Assembly: GCF_006385555.1 (NCBI RefSeq)
Contig: NZ_CP041036.1
Coordinates: 1,302,001-1,366,000, forward strand
Direction: 5' to 3'
Source of the DNA: Shewanella polaris
GTDB lineage: Bacteria > Pseudomonadota > Gammaproteobacteria > Enterobacterales > Shewanellaceae
DNA length: 64,000 nt
Of the stretch, positions 46,256 through 56,224 are shown piece by piece (within the stretch, counting starts at the first letter, position 1; each line of letters opens with the position of its first letter). The notes under the pieces were generated by a model. The model was not told the DNA's origin. It searched no databases and was given only the letters and a program-made list of their open reading frames with translations. The position numbers were made by a program, and so were the translations under genes.

Positions 46256-47344
46256 ATGAAAAACCTATTCCTATTTTGTCGCTCAGGCTATGAAAAAGAC
46301 TGTGCGGCAGAAATTCAACAACGTGCAGCTGAATTAAATGTCGATGGTTTTGTTAAAACCAATCTCAACGATGCTTATGTGATATTTCAATGTTTCGATG
46401 AAAATGGTGCCGATACGTTAGTTAAGGAATTGGAACTGAGTTCATTGATTTTTGCTCGCCAAATGTTTGCTGCAGGTGAGTTGCTGAGTGATTTGCCAGA
46501 GAAAGACCGTGTTGGTCCTATCGTTGCCTCATTAGCTAAAATGTCAAAGTGTGGTGAGTTGCGCGTTGAAACACCTGACACCAATGAAGCTAAAGAATTA
46601 TCTGCATTTTGCCGGAAGTTGACTGTACCGCTTCGCCAAGGGCTAAAAAAGAGTGGTGCGCTGCTGAATGCTGAAAATCCGCGTCGACCGATTATTCATG
46701 TGTGCTTTATTGGGCCGGGTAAAGCGTATGCCGGATATTCATTAAACCATAATAGCTCTCCTCATTTTATGGGGATCCCTCGTTTAAGAATGGCAGCCGA
46801 TGCTCCTAGTCGCTCAAGCCTGAAACTCGATGAAGCCTTTGGTGCATTCTTAACTAAAGAAGAGCAAGAAACTCGCTGCCGTAGTGGTCTTAACGCGGTA
46901 GATTTAGGTGCTTGCCCTGGTGGTTGGACTTACCAATTAGTTCGCCGTGGGATGATGGTTGCAGCCATTGATAACGGCCCTATGGATCCAAAATTGATGG
47001 AAACGGGCCAAGTGAAGCATTTTCGTGCAGATGGTTTCCGTTTCGAACCACCACGTAAAAATATTTATTGGTTAGTGTGTGACATGGTTGAAAAGCCAGC
47101 TCGAGTTGCAGAATTGATGGAAGCATGGGCGATTAATGGTTGGTTTAAAGAAGCTATTTTTAACCTTAAATTACCGATGAAGAGCCGCTATAAAGAAGTC
47201 AGCACGATTTTACAAACCATGGCGACCATTTTAACTGAAAATGAAATTGATTTTAAAATGCAGTGTAAGCACCTTTATCACGATCGCGATGAAGTGACTG
47301 TGCATTTATGGATTTTCCCTGAAAAGGGCGTTAGCTACGCATAA
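46256..47344 (+). CDS. rlmM: 23S rRNA C2498 2'-O-ribose methyltransferase RlmM
   Basis: A 362-residue SAM enzyme. An N-terminal THUMP-like domain is followed by a Rossmann methyltransferase; AVDLGACPGGWTYQLVRRGM is the SAM site, and YWLVCDMVEKPARVAELM holds the acidic motif; LKLPMKSRYKEV carries the catalytic Lys of the KDKE set. ATG 46256 (AAGGCTCC upstream) is chosen over an in-frame start at 46187, because it matches the family (MKNLFLFCRSGYEKDC). Terminator follows. Confidence 0.94.
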   Translation: MKNLFLFCRSGYEKDCAAEIQQRAAELNVDGFVKTNLNDAYVIFQCFDENGADTLVKELELSSLIFARQMFAAGELLSDLPEKDRVGPIVASLAKMSKCGELRVETPDTNEAKELSAFCRKLTVPLRQGLKKSGALLNAENPRRPIIHVCFIGPGKAYAGYSLNHNSSPHFMGIPRLRMAADAPSRSSLKLDEAFGAFLTKEEQETRCRSGLNAVDLGACPGGWTYQLVRRGMMVAAIDNGPMDPKLMETGQVKHFRADGFRFEPPRKNIYWLVCDMVEKPARVAELMEAWAINGWFKEAIFNLKLPMKSRYKEVSTILQTMATILTENEIDFKMQCKHLYHDRDEVTVHLWIFPEKGVSYA

Positions 47345-47374
47345 ACCGTTATTGTGAAACTAAAGCTACATTAA

Positions 47375-47412
47375 TAAAAAGCCCCTTATGCAATGCATGA
47401 GGGGCTTTTTTA
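47375..47412. terminator. Bidirectional terminator between rlmM and NAD-IDH
   Basis: AAAAAGCCCCT and AGGGGCTTTTT with a further TATGCA/TGCAT pairing inside; T-tracts on both strands. Confidence 0.9.
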
Positions 47413-47440
47413 GTTGATTGCTTATTTTAAAAAATAAGCA

Positions 47441-48451
47441 TTATCCTAAACGGTCAAGTACCGCTTGCGTAAAGTCGGTTGTGCCGTGAGTGCCGCCTAA
47501 ATCGCGGGTGGTACGGTCACCTTCTTCAATAACCGCTGCTACTGCACTGCGGATCATCTCAGCTTTATCTGACATGCCTAAGTATTCCAGCATTTGAATC
47601 GACGCTAAAATAACAGAAGTTGGATTGGCTAGATTTTTACCTGCAATATCGGGTGCACTGCCGTGTACGGCTTCAAAAATAGCCGCATCGCGACCAATGT
47701 TTGCGCCTGGTGCCATACCTAAACCGCCCACTAGACCTGCACATAAGTCAGATAAAATGTCACCAAATAGGTTAGTGGTCACAATCACATCAAAGTTTTC
47801 AGGGTTCATAACCAGTTTCATACACGTGGCATCAACGATCATTTCTTCTGTGGTGATATCTGGGTAACGTAAGCTTACTTCGCGAGCAACTTTCAAAAAT
47901 AAACCCGAAGTTGATTTCATGATGTTAGCTTTGTGAACGATAGTCACTTTTTTGCGGTTTTCTTTACGGGCTAGCTCGTAAGCAAATGTGGTGATTTGTT
48001 CTGCGCCATGACGAGTAATAATACTGGTCGCTTCTGCTGTTTGGCCATCATCAGAGATTTTTTGACCTAAGCCTGAATACATACCTTCGGTATTTTCACG
48101 CACGGTAATAATATCGATGTTTTCATAGCGCGCTTGGGTTCCCTTAAATGAAATCACCGGGCGCACGTTAGCATATAATGCAAACTTTTTACGTAAGCTG
48201 ACATTGATAGACGTAAAACCTTCACCGACAGGTGTAGTTAACGGACCTTTAAGCGTTATACGATTTTTTTCGATAAGGTCTAAAGTACGCTGGGGTATGA
48301 GTTCACCGTGCTTTTCTAACGCCGTTAACCCTGCATCTGCAAATTCATATTCAAAATCACATCCTGCTTTGTCGAGGATTTTTAATGCTGAATCGATAAT
48401 GCTTGGTCCAATCCCATCACCAGGGATCACGGTTATTGTACGTTTTGACAT
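47441..48451 (-). CDS. NAD-type isocitrate dehydrogenase (short, eukaryote-like)
   Basis: A 336-residue beta-decarboxylating dehydrogenase, shorter than the E. coli NADP enzyme (416). It converts isocitrate to 2-oxoglutarate. GPLTTPVGEGFTSINVSLRK followed by FALYANVRPV is the isocitrate site of the short NAD-linked group; the divalent-metal aspartates lie in NLFGDILSDL, and EAVHGSAPDIAGKNLANP follows. Isopropylmalate dehydrogenase is unlikely because of the GEGFTSINVSLR segment. ATG 48451 with GGAAGGAC upstream is used. Single gene. Confidence 0.88.
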   Translation of the reverse strand: MSKRTITVIPGDGIGPSIIDSALKILDKAGCDFEYEFADAGLTALEKHGELIPQRTLDLIEKNRITLKGPLTTPVGEGFTSINVSLRKKFALYANVRPVISFKGTQARYENIDIITVRENTEGMYSGLGQKISDDGQTAEATSIITRHGAEQITTFAYELARKENRKKVTIVHKANIMKSTSGLFLKVAREVSLRYPDITTEEMIVDATCMKLVMNPENFDVIVTTNLFGDILSDLCAGLVGGLGMAPGANIGRDAAIFEAVHGSAPDIAGKNLANPTSVILASIQMLEYLGMSDKAEMIRSAVAAVIEEGDRTTRDLGGTHGTTDFTQAVLDRLG

Positions 48452-48864
48452 GAATAGTCCTTCCACGGTTGTGGTTACTGCAATTGTTAGACCGCATACA
48501 TAACACGGCCAAGTGACGATAGAAATCGTCGATTTCTGCGGCGTATTTTAACCACTTTTAACGTTTATTTACAGAAAATAGTGAGTATTATCACATTTTT
48601 TCCGTTATTTTTAAGTCAAATCTATTCCGATTGTTTTACTATGAGCCTTTGTTACAAGTTGTTTACTTGTAACATATCTTAAGGCTGAAAATTTATCGGC
48701 AGTTCAATATGCTATTGGCGAGCATTAGCTTATGCGGTGAGCATTTTTTATATAGACGACTTTGGTCGAGTGTAGTGTGTTAAGTCTACTGCTGGCACGT
48801 TAAGCTTATTATTACCTAGTTAAAATTACAGATAATCCATTACGGCAACCATTAGAGGAAAACT
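48452..48864. other. Divergent intergenic region, NAD-IDH / S9 peptidase
   Basis: About 410 bases. Two dyads are visible: AGAAATC-GTC-GATTTCT (48521-48537), near the IDH start, and TGTTACAAGT-N5-ACTTGTAACA (48650-48674), listed separately. No gene was seen. Confidence 0.5.
48650..48674. promoter_or_regulatory. Perfect 10-bp inverted repeat, possible operator
   Basis: TGTTACAAGT, loop TGTTT, ACTTGTAACA, about 190 bases before the peptidase gene. It has no T-tract after it on either strand, so a regulator site is more likely than a terminator. Confidence 0.35.
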
Positions 48865-51726
48865 GTGAAATTATTCAATTTAATTCCATTGGCAATTTGC
48901 CTGTCATTTAGTGCCCATGCGGCTCCGGAACGTGCACTGTCTCTTGATGACATAATGCATTTTGAAACCTTACAACAGCCAGTTATTTCGGATAATGGCA
49001 AAGTGATTGCGGTACAGGCTACTCCAGATAGGGGAGATAGTCGTGCATTAATTCGTTTTAGTGATAATCGCAAGCAATATGAAATTATCAATGGCACCGA
49101 TGTTAACGTCAGTGCTGATGGTAAATTTGTGTTGGCTACAATTGAAGCAACTTTATTTGATCGAGAAACCAAAAAGAAGGACGATTTACCTCATCAAATT
49201 GTGTTGCTCAATACCGAAAATGGAAAACAGCAACAATTTGACAAGGTCAATTCAGCTTCATTTAGCGATGACGGTCATTTTTTAGTCGTGAAGTTTGAAG
49301 CTAATAAACCAGAGCCTGCTGAGTCTGAGTTGGCAAATACTGAATCAAAAATTCCAGAACCAACTACTTCAGAGCCTATAGCGTTAAAGTCAACAGCTTC
49401 AGAAACGAAAAATACTAACAATGCAAAAGCTGATAGTGAGCCCCCAGAGATTGAAAAGGCTGATAAAGGCGCGGATATTCGCTTAATAAACCTAGCTACA
49501 GAACAGCAAACTCAGTTGTCTGATGTAACACGATTTGTTTTTGATAAAGCAGGTAATTATTTTGTTGCTGCGGTTAATCAAGGCGAGAGTAAGCTTCACC
49601 AGGTTGTGTTAATCACGCTGGATAACCAAACACAGCGCCAACTTTATACAAGTACAGATGAACATATTGAAGCATTAGCAATTAGTGACGATGGCCAATA
49701 TGTTGCCGTGACAAAAGGCGCTGCGAGTGCTATACGCTATGGTCGTGAGTACAATATGTTACTTATTGATGTGCAGCAGAATAAACAACAACAATTTGCT
49801 CAGTCAGAAGGTTGGACATATAACCAATACTCAAGCCTGCAGTTTTCAAAAGATGGTCAGCGTTTATTTGTCGGTCGAGTGCCAAAAGTAGAACAACAAG
49901 CTGAACTTGCTGATTACCAAAACCCAAATGATGTCTTTAATCCAGAGATTATTACGGCGAAAAAGCAGTTACGCATTTGGCATGGCGATGACGCCAAAAT
50001 TAAGCCTCAAGAAGTTAAAGAATATGAGCAAGAATTAAAACGCACTTATTTAGCGGTTTTACACCTAGATTCAAATACGTTAGTCCAATTAGCCGATCAA
50101 ATGGTGCCAGATGTCACTTACGGTGAACAAACTCGTTTTCTATTGGCTAGTTCAGATGTGCCATATCAAAAAATGATCACCTGGGCAGGTTTCTATCGTG
50201 ATGTGTATTTGGTTGATGTAAGCAACGGTAATAAAATCCCGGTATTAACTCAGCAACCTAGTGGTGAAATGCCGACGCTATCGCCGCAGGCTAAATATTT
50301 AGCTTATTATCAGCAAGGTAATGTTTACCTTTATGATGTTGCTTCCCAGCGTAAGATTAATTTAACCGCGAATATTTCCACCCCCTTTGCTAATGAAGAT
50401 CATGATTACCCAAGTGAAGCGCCTGGATACGGTTTTGGTCCTTGGTTAGCCGATGGGAGTGCAATAACGGTATATGATAAATACGATGTATGGCAGTTTA
50501 ATAGTGCATCGAAGCAAGGTTTTATGCTGACTAACGGGGAGGGGCGAAAACAAAAAACTCAATTTAGAATAGTTGGTTTAGTCCAAGATAAGCCGTTACC
50601 CGCGGTAGTGAATAATGCTGAAACAGTGTTATTGCAAGGCTATAATCATCTATCAAAAGCAGATGGTTTTTTCAGCGTCAAAATTGGTGTAGCAGGCGTG
50701 AACAGGTTAACCGAGAGTAACAGCAAATTAACCTTGCTTGCTCGAGCGGATAAAGCTGCGACTGTGGTGTTTTCAAAACAGCGCTATGATTTGTATCCAG
50801 ACTTGTATATTGCGGATAATACTTCGCCACAGAAAGCTGTACAGCTTACAACCCTAGATAAACAACGTAAGCCATTTAAATGGGGCAATGCGGAATTAGT
50901 GCATTGGCGTGATGGTGATGGTATCAAAATGGATGGGGTACTCATTAAGCCCGCGAATTATCAAGCTGGCAAACAGTATCCAACTTTAGTGTATTTTTAC
51001 CGCTTTATGAGCGATAGATTACATGCATTTCCTGATATGAAACTCAATCATAGGCCTAACTTTGCTTGGTACGCTGACAATGGCTACGCTATTTTTCTGC
51101 CAGATATCCGCTTTGAGATCGGTTATCCTGGCATTTCATCAGTAAAAGCATTGACCGCAGGTGTGCAAAAGCTGATAGAGATGGGCGTGAGCGATCCTAA
51201 CGCAATTGGTATTCAAGGCCATTCTTGGGCAGGCTATCAAAGTGCTTATGCTGTGACACAAACTAATATCTTTAAAGCGGTTGTTACGGGGGCTCCAGTG
51301 TCGAATATGACCAGTGCATACAGTGGTATTCGTCATGGCTCGGGTTTAGCAAGGCAGTTTCAATATGAAACAGGCCAAAGCCGCATTGGCGAAAGTTTGT
51401 TTAAAGCCCCACAAAAGTATATTGAAAACTCGCCTATATTTTATGTTGATCGTATTCAAACCCCAATGATGATCATGTTTGGTGATAAAGATGATGCTGT
51501 ACCTTGGGAGCAAGGTGTTGAGTTATATCTTGCGATGCGTCGTGCAGGTAAAGACGTGGTGTTTTTGCAATATGAAGATGAACCGCATCATTTGAAAAAG
51601 TACCCTAACAAGCTTGATTACAGTATTAAGATGAAACAGTACTTTGACCATTATTTAAAAGGTGCGCCAGCCCCTGATTGGTTACGCCAAGGTGAAGCTT
51701 ATCGGGAATATAAAACAGCAGATTAA
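48865..51726 (+). CDS. S9-family (prolyl oligopeptidase/DAP-type) secreted peptidase
   Basis: A 953-residue exported serine peptidase. Signal peptide 1-20 (MKLFNLIPLAICLSFSAHAA), a WD40-like beta-propeller (about 30-680) and a C-terminal alpha/beta-hydrolase. Ser787 is in GIQGHSWAGYQSAY, the acid (Asp876) in FGDKDDAVPWE and His908/909 in DEPHHLKKYPN. The propeller carries an unusual acidic, Thr/Ser/Glu-rich linker (about 150-205, EPAESELANTESKIPEPTTS). Probably an outer-membrane or periplasmic dipeptidyl or acylaminoacyl peptidase. Start GTG 48865 with AGAGGAAAAC. A terminator follows at 51771. Confidence 0.88.
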   Translation: MKLFNLIPLAICLSFSAHAAPERALSLDDIMHFETLQQPVISDNGKVIAVQATPDRGDSRALIRFSDNRKQYEIINGTDVNVSADGKFVLATIEATLFDRETKKKDDLPHQIVLLNTENGKQQQFDKVNSASFSDDGHFLVVKFEANKPEPAESELANTESKIPEPTTSEPIALKSTASETKNTNNAKADSEPPEIEKADKGADIRLINLATEQQTQLSDVTRFVFDKAGNYFVAAVNQGESKLHQVVLITLDNQTQRQLYTSTDEHIEALAISDDGQYVAVTKGAASAIRYGREYNMLLIDVQQNKQQQFAQSEGWTYNQYSSLQFSKDGQRLFVGRVPKVEQQAELADYQNPNDVFNPEIITAKKQLRIWHGDDAKIKPQEVKEYEQELKRTYLAVLHLDSNTLVQLADQMVPDVTYGEQTRFLLASSDVPYQKMITWAGFYRDVYLVDVSNGNKIPVLTQQPSGEMPTLSPQAKYLAYYQQGNVYLYDVASQRKINLTANISTPFANEDHDYPSEAPGYGFGPWLADGSAITVYDKYDVWQFNSASKQGFMLTNGEGRKQKTQFRIVGLVQDKPLPAVVNNAETVLLQGYNHLSKADGFFSVKIGVAGVNRLTESNSKLTLLARADKAATVVFSKQRYDLYPDLYIADNTSPQKAVQLTTLDKQRKPFKWGNAELVHWRDGDGIKMDGVLIKPANYQAGKQYPTLVYFYRFMSDRLHAFPDMKLNHRPNFAWYADNGYAIFLPDIRFEIGYPGISSVKALTAGVQKLIEMGVSDPNAIGIQGHSWAGYQSAYAVTQTNIFKAVVTGAPVSNMTSAYSGIRHGSGLARQFQYETGQSRIGESLFKAPQKYIENSPIFYVDRIQTPMMIMFGDKDDAVPWEQGVELYLAMRRAGKDVVFLQYEDEPHHLKKYPNKLDYSIKMKQYFDHYLKGAPAPDWLRQGEAYREYKTAD

Positions 51727-51769
51727 AGCTGATTGTTATTTTATAAGTACTAGTTTACATTGAATTTTC

Positions 51770-51802
51770 ACGCCCTATACAGATATTGTTAGGGCGTTTT
51801 TA
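51770..51802 (+). terminator. Rho-independent terminator after the S9 peptidase
   Basis: CGCCCTA (51771-51777) and TAGGGCG (51790-51796) with a 12-base loop, then TTTTTAT. It also lies just downstream of the DUF3192 gene stop on the other strand. Confidence 0.75.
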
Positions 51803-51830
51803 TGTTGATGAACAGGGTGTGGAAACCGAT

Positions 51831-52229
51831 CTATTGCGGGGCTTGATTGGTTATTGGCACGGCAAAGTATTGTTCTTGTGTGTCTTGTCCCCATGCAATC
51901 AGTAGATTATCCCTAAATAATAATGGCGTGCATTCTTCTTTAGTCGTTTCTCCGTCAGATTTCATATGGTGAGTTCGGTAATACATTACTTGGTATTGGC
52001 CATCAATGCCGGTTTTGGCTTCGACAAAATCAGCACTGCCTAATAATGTTCGTATCTCATCAAGGTTTTGCCCAAAACTGATTTCACTCATTTTTTGCAA
52101 ATTAAATGCTTGACGGTCATCCCAAGCCCGGTCTTCTGGCTGGGGTTCATATACAAAAATGACTACGGCAACAAACAGTAAATAAGCTGTGAATATTCCA
52201 CCGATAATATAAGTCACTTTAGCGTTCAT
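51831..52229 (-). CDS. DUF3192-family membrane-anchored protein
   Basis: A 132-residue protein with an N-terminal TM anchor (about 7-28) and an outside domain, probably periplasmic. MSEISFGQNLDEIRTLLGSADFVEAKT and YYRTHHMKSDGETTKEECTPLLF are the recognisable stretches; the domain shape resembles BamE-like SmpA folds (inference). Function unknown. It lies 48 bases after xni and is probably its cotranscribed neighbour. Confidence 0.75.
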   Translation of the reverse strand: MNAKVTYIIGGIFTAYLLFVAVVIFVYEPQPEDRAWDDRQAFNLQKMSEISFGQNLDEIRTLLGSADFVEAKTGIDGQYQVMYYRTHHMKSDGETTKEECTPLLFRDNLLIAWGQDTQEQYFAVPITNQAPQ

Positions 52230-52277
52230 AATCTGGATAATCCGTTATGGTATTAATATTGATATCCTATTATTGCA

Positions 52278-53045
52278 TTAGTTTGTTATCGGTTTGGTTC
52301 TAAATTGTTTCAAATTAATATTTAGTGGAATATCGCATTGCAACTGCGCCAATTTATAGCTAATTCTTGCCATTTCTTTACCTTCTTCTAATTTAAGTGC
52401 TTGCTTGGCACCTAGATTGTCTAAAGAACGATACAAATTGGCTAGTGTTCTAAATTTATTAAGTAAGTCTGCAGCAGACTTTGGCCCTATGCCAGTGATA
52501 CCGGGGATTTTATTGCCGCTATCACCTGCGAGTGCAATAAAATCAAGCATTTGATATTGCTCTATCCCAAGTTTTTTTTCATATTGTTGAACATCAAAAA
52601 CCTGTTGGTTAAAGTGATCCCACAAGGTGAGTTTTTTACTCGGTAGTTGGCTAAACCCTTTATCCGTTGAAACTATGATCACCTCACCATCATTGCTGAT
52701 CATTTTCATTGCTATGGTGGCGATAACATCATCGGCTTCAGATTGGGCATCGAATGAGTTGATGTCGTTTTCTGCCAGTGTGGCTTTAATGTTAACCAGA
52801 CCATCACTTAATGCCGTTGGCATGGGTTTACGGCCTTTTTTATAATCGTTATACAATGTTTTACGCCAAGATGTTTCATTGCCATCCCAAACGATAATGC
52901 AATGAGTGGGTTGATGCTGCAACAGCATTTTTTTTGATGCCGCTAACGTACGTTCTTGCACGCTGGTAATATCATTTTCATCTGGTAGTACCGCATGAAT
53001 ACGGCGTACAAGGTTGAGTCCATCAATTATAAGTAATTTATTCAT
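52278..53045 (-). CDS. xni: Flap endonuclease Xni (ExoIX)
   Basis: A 255-residue 5'-nuclease-like protein (E. coli Xni is 251). [59 protein letters not shown] and [19 protein letters not shown] are the conserved metal and helix-hairpin-helix stretches. It overlaps the end of ppnN by 8 bases, so the two are translated together. Confidence 0.93.
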   Translation of the reverse strand: MNKLLIIDGLNLVRRIHAVLPDENDITSVQERTLAASKKMLLQHQPTHCIIVWDGNETSWRKTLYNDYKKGRKPMPTALSDGLVNIKATLAENDINSFDAQSEADDVIATIAMKMISNDGEVIIVSTDKGFSQLPSKKLTLWDHFNQQVFDVQQYEKKLGIEQYQMLDFIALAGDSGNKIPGITGIGPKSAADLLNKFRTLANLYRSLDNLGAKQALKLEEGKEMARISYKLAQLQCDIPLNINLKQFRTKPITN

Positions 53046-54402
53046 CTGTTTTTATTATGTTGTAGCAGGGCACATAAGCGCTTCCTGGCAGTTTCATTCG
53101 CTGTTGTTTAACAAAAGCAGTTAATAGCTTATCCATCATCAGCATGAGTTTAGCATCTCCTTTAATTTTAAAGGGACCAAACTCTTGGATCAACTTGATG
53201 GTATCGCCTTTTACGTTACCCGCGACAATACCTGAAAACGCTTTACGTAAGTTGGCGGCAAGTTCAGCTTTGTTGTCTTGAAAGTAGAGGTTTAAATTTG
53301 CCATCACTTCATGGGTTGGAGCAAAGGGTAATTGAAATTCGGGTTCAATTTTTAATGACCATTGATATTGGTAAGCATCACATTTTTGTTTACGATAAAT
53401 TTTTACTTGTTCCATACCTTGTTTCATTATTTGTCCGACTTTGACGGGATCATTAATAATGATTTGATACTTACTTTGTGCTTCTGGGCCTAATGTTGCC
53501 CCAATAAATTCATCAATGACAGTAAAATATTCCACACTTTCTGCGGGGCCCGTTAACACCAGTGGAAAACAGGCATGACTATTGTCTTTATTTAATAAGA
53601 TGCCAAGGAGATAAAGTAATTCTTCTGCTGTGCCAGCCCCTCCTGGGAAAATGACAATACCATGACCTAAACGGATAAACGCCTCTAGACGTTTTTCTAT
53701 GTCAGGTAAAATGACTAATTCATTAACAATTTGATTTGGGGGTTCTGCGGCAATAATACTGGGTTCGGTTAAGCCAATATAACGGGCATTGTGTACCCGC
53801 TGTTTGGAATGCGCAATTGCAGCGCCTTTCATTGGCCCTTCCATTGCACCAGGGCCGCAACCGGTACAAATATCTAATTTACGTAAACCAAGTTGATACC
53901 CGACATCGCGAGTGTATTGATATTCAACCGCGTTGATACTGTGTCCTCCCCAGCAGACAATAACATTAGGGTCTTTCATGGGAGAAATGGCTTGGGCATT
54001 ACGTAAAATATCAAATACAACATTGGTAATGTGAGTCGCATTACTTAAGTCTATGTGCTTTAAATTCTCATACTTGTTGCTGATGTAGATGATATCGCGG
54101 AGTACTGCGAATAAATGCTCTTGAATGCCAGCGATAATTTCACCATCAACGAAAGCTTGCGTAGGAGGATTGATCAGCTCTATCTGAATACCTCTTTCGT
54201 GTTGTAATATATTAATACTAAATGATTTATAGCGACTAAAGAGTGCTTCAGAACTGTCACTGACAAGACCTGAAGCTAATACCGCAAGTGAACAATTTCG
54301 ATATAATTGATAAAGATCGCTTTTAGCCCCTTGTTTTAGTCGTTCAACCTCTAATTGTGACAGTTGATCTAGACTACCGCGTGGACTAATTTTTATGCTC
54401 AT
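53038..54402 (-). CDS. ppnN: Nucleosidase PpnN (YgdH)
   Basis: A 454-residue protein, the exact length of E. coli PpnN as I recall it. It removes bases from nucleoside 5'-monophosphates and is known to be tuned by (p)ppGpp. [58 protein letters not shown] and [20 protein letters not shown] with [16 protein letters not shown] (the LOG motif region) are present. ATG 54402 with AAGGAA upstream matches E. coli; a longer frame to 54444 is rejected. It lies between a diguanylate cyclase and xni. Confidence 0.93.
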   Translation of the reverse strand: MSIKISPRGSLDQLSQLEVERLKQGAKSDLYQLYRNCSLAVLASGLVSDSSEALFSRYKSFSINILQHERGIQIELINPPTQAFVDGEIIAGIQEHLFAVLRDIIYISNKYENLKHIDLSNATHITNVVFDILRNAQAISPMKDPNVIVCWGGHSINAVEYQYTRDVGYQLGLRKLDICTGCGPGAMEGPMKGAAIAHSKQRVHNARYIGLTEPSIIAAEPPNQIVNELVILPDIEKRLEAFIRLGHGIVIFPGGAGTAEELLYLLGILLNKDNSHACFPLVLTGPAESVEYFTVIDEFIGATLGPEAQSKYQIIINDPVKVGQIMKQGMEQVKIYRKQKCDAYQYQWSLKIEPEFQLPFAPTHEVMANLNLYFQDNKAELAANLRKAFSGIVAGNVKGDTIKLIQEFGPFKIKGDAKLMLMMDKLLTAFVKQQRMKLPGSAYVPCYNIIKTDE

Positions 54403-54465
54403 AAGCCATTCCTTTGGACGCGAGTGAGTGATACCTGAGTCCAAAGAAAACGATCTTGGGATGGA

Positions 54466-56022
54466 CTATATATCAATAACGACTCGGTCTCTGCCATTGT
54501 TTTTTGCCTGATATAATGCTGCATCAGCTCTTTCAAAAGCATCTTCAAGTGATTCATTTTCCATTACTTGTGCAGCACCTATAGATAATGTAACTGTAAT
54601 TCTCTGATTTTTAAATTTAAATGGAATATTTTTGATTTTCTCTCTCACGCGGTTCAATAATATTGAGATATGATCATTGTTAATGTCTGGCAACAATAAT
54701 ACAAACTCTTCACCACCATAACGAGCCACAAACTCACTATCGCGTAATGAATTTTTTAGAGCCATTGCAATGACTTGTAAAGTCTTATCTCCAGTACTGT
54801 GACCAAAGTTATCATTAATAATTTTGAAGTGATCAATGTCTGTTATCGCAATCCATAACGGTGTTTTATAGCGAATGTGGTTTCGATATGCTTGTTCCAT
54901 TCGGTCTTCTAACGCAGTACGATTTGCCAATTGAGTCAGTGGGTCAAGCAGGTTGAGCTTTTGATGTTCAAACAATTTTTCTTTGTAATTACTCGCTTCT
55001 TGACTCATAGCGTTGAGCTCTTTACGCATTGACTCAATCGATTTACGCAAGATGGTTTGTTCGCGTTGCTCTAGTGCCTCTTTACGAGAAAGAGCATCTC
55101 GAATTGAAGACAATTGCGCCGTTAGCTGAGTTTTTAATTCGTTAAGGTTATCCGCACCTGTCACTAATTCACCTGTACTATTAACCCGTAAATTAATCTC
55201 TTGGTTTAATTGCCCTTTAAGCTGTTCATTTCGTTGGCTGTTATTATGGACATTATTGACTACATCATGAACAATAAGCAGGGCGTCATTAAGGGAGAAT
55301 AAAAAATCTTGTGAAGCCGTTTTCTCGCGTGCAATGTTATCTAGCAGTAAACTGAGTATTGTTTGGTAAGAGTCCAACAAGTGACTTAAACTAATATCAC
55401 CGAGTAAGACTTCTTTAATGACTAGAATTTGGTCGCGTTGATCTTTTCTAAATTCGATCTCAGAAATTTTAGCTGCTAGTTCTTTGGCTAACAGAATGTG
55501 TTGAGGCAAAATTTTATAGTTGTCGGCATCTGAAAATTGGTGTTTTAAAATTTCTTCGTAGAAAAAAATAAGTTTTTCAACTTTGGGGATATATTCCCAT
55601 ACGGTATGAAAAGGTTTATTTAGCTCTTGTTTAAAATAGGTTATTTCTTTTTTTAGTTTGTCTGGTGCAGCATCAATACGCTGGATCTGACGAATGACTC
55701 GATTGAGTCCATTACGGCTATCTTCTAGACGAGACATGGTATGACTATATTGAGATTTCAATAACCTTTCAATATCGACTAATTCTGGCAAGGCTTCATC
55801 AATTTGCTCAAAGTTGTGCATATGATGGCGTAATTTAGCCAACTTATTATCGAGCTCGATATTTTGCCCCTTACATGCGAGGCTGAGATGTGTAATAAAC
55901 TGAATTAATACCTTCAATTTTTCATTGCGGTCAGTATTAATTTCTTCGAGTGCAAGCTTTGCTGCATTGAGCTTTTGCTTCATCAACGAAATTTGAGTTA
56001 TCGTTGTATTTGACTCTTTCAT
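54466..56022 (-). CDS. Diguanylate cyclase with long helical N-terminal domain
   Basis: A 518-residue soluble protein without TM segment. Residues 1-350 are helical, with likely coiled coils (ALEEINTDRNEKLKVLIQF, and ESMRKELNAMSQEASNYKEK near 315-345). The GGDEF domain (350-518) has GGEEF at 436-440 (VARYGGEEFVLLL) and DPLTQLANRTALEDRM at its start. The I-site position reads RDSE instead of RxxD, so product inhibition may be lost. It is followed by ppnN (63 bases) and xni on the same strand. No receiver or PAS domain is seen, so the input signal is unknown. Confidence 0.9.
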   Translation of the reverse strand: MKESNTTITQISLMKQKLNAAKLALEEINTDRNEKLKVLIQFITHLSLACKGQNIELDNKLAKLRHHMHNFEQIDEALPELVDIERLLKSQYSHTMSRLEDSRNGLNRVIRQIQRIDAAPDKLKKEITYFKQELNKPFHTVWEYIPKVEKLIFFYEEILKHQFSDADNYKILPQHILLAKELAAKISEIEFRKDQRDQILVIKEVLLGDISLSHLLDSYQTILSLLLDNIAREKTASQDFLFSLNDALLIVHDVVNNVHNNSQRNEQLKGQLNQEINLRVNSTGELVTGADNLNELKTQLTAQLSSIRDALSRKEALEQREQTILRKSIESMRKELNAMSQEASNYKEKLFEHQKLNLLDPLTQLANRTALEDRMEQAYRNHIRYKTPLWIAITDIDHFKIINDNFGHSTGDKTLQVIAMALKNSLRDSEFVARYGGEEFVLLLPDINNDHISILLNRVREKIKNIPFKFKNQRITVTLSIGAAQVMENESLEDAFERADAALYQAKNNGRDRVVIDI

Positions 56023-56224
56023 TTTGCAGCGCCTACTCTAATTTGTCAGCTAAAAAGGTATCGATTGTCATCATTAGTATATTAATTCGACACCAATGTT
56101 AATGCATATTAATTAACATATCATGTTGTATCATTGTAGTGATGTTATCTCAAAAATGTTGTGCAGCAAATCCAATTAACTTACAAAACAATATAATTAA
56201 TTAAAATGCGAGTTTATTAAGCAA

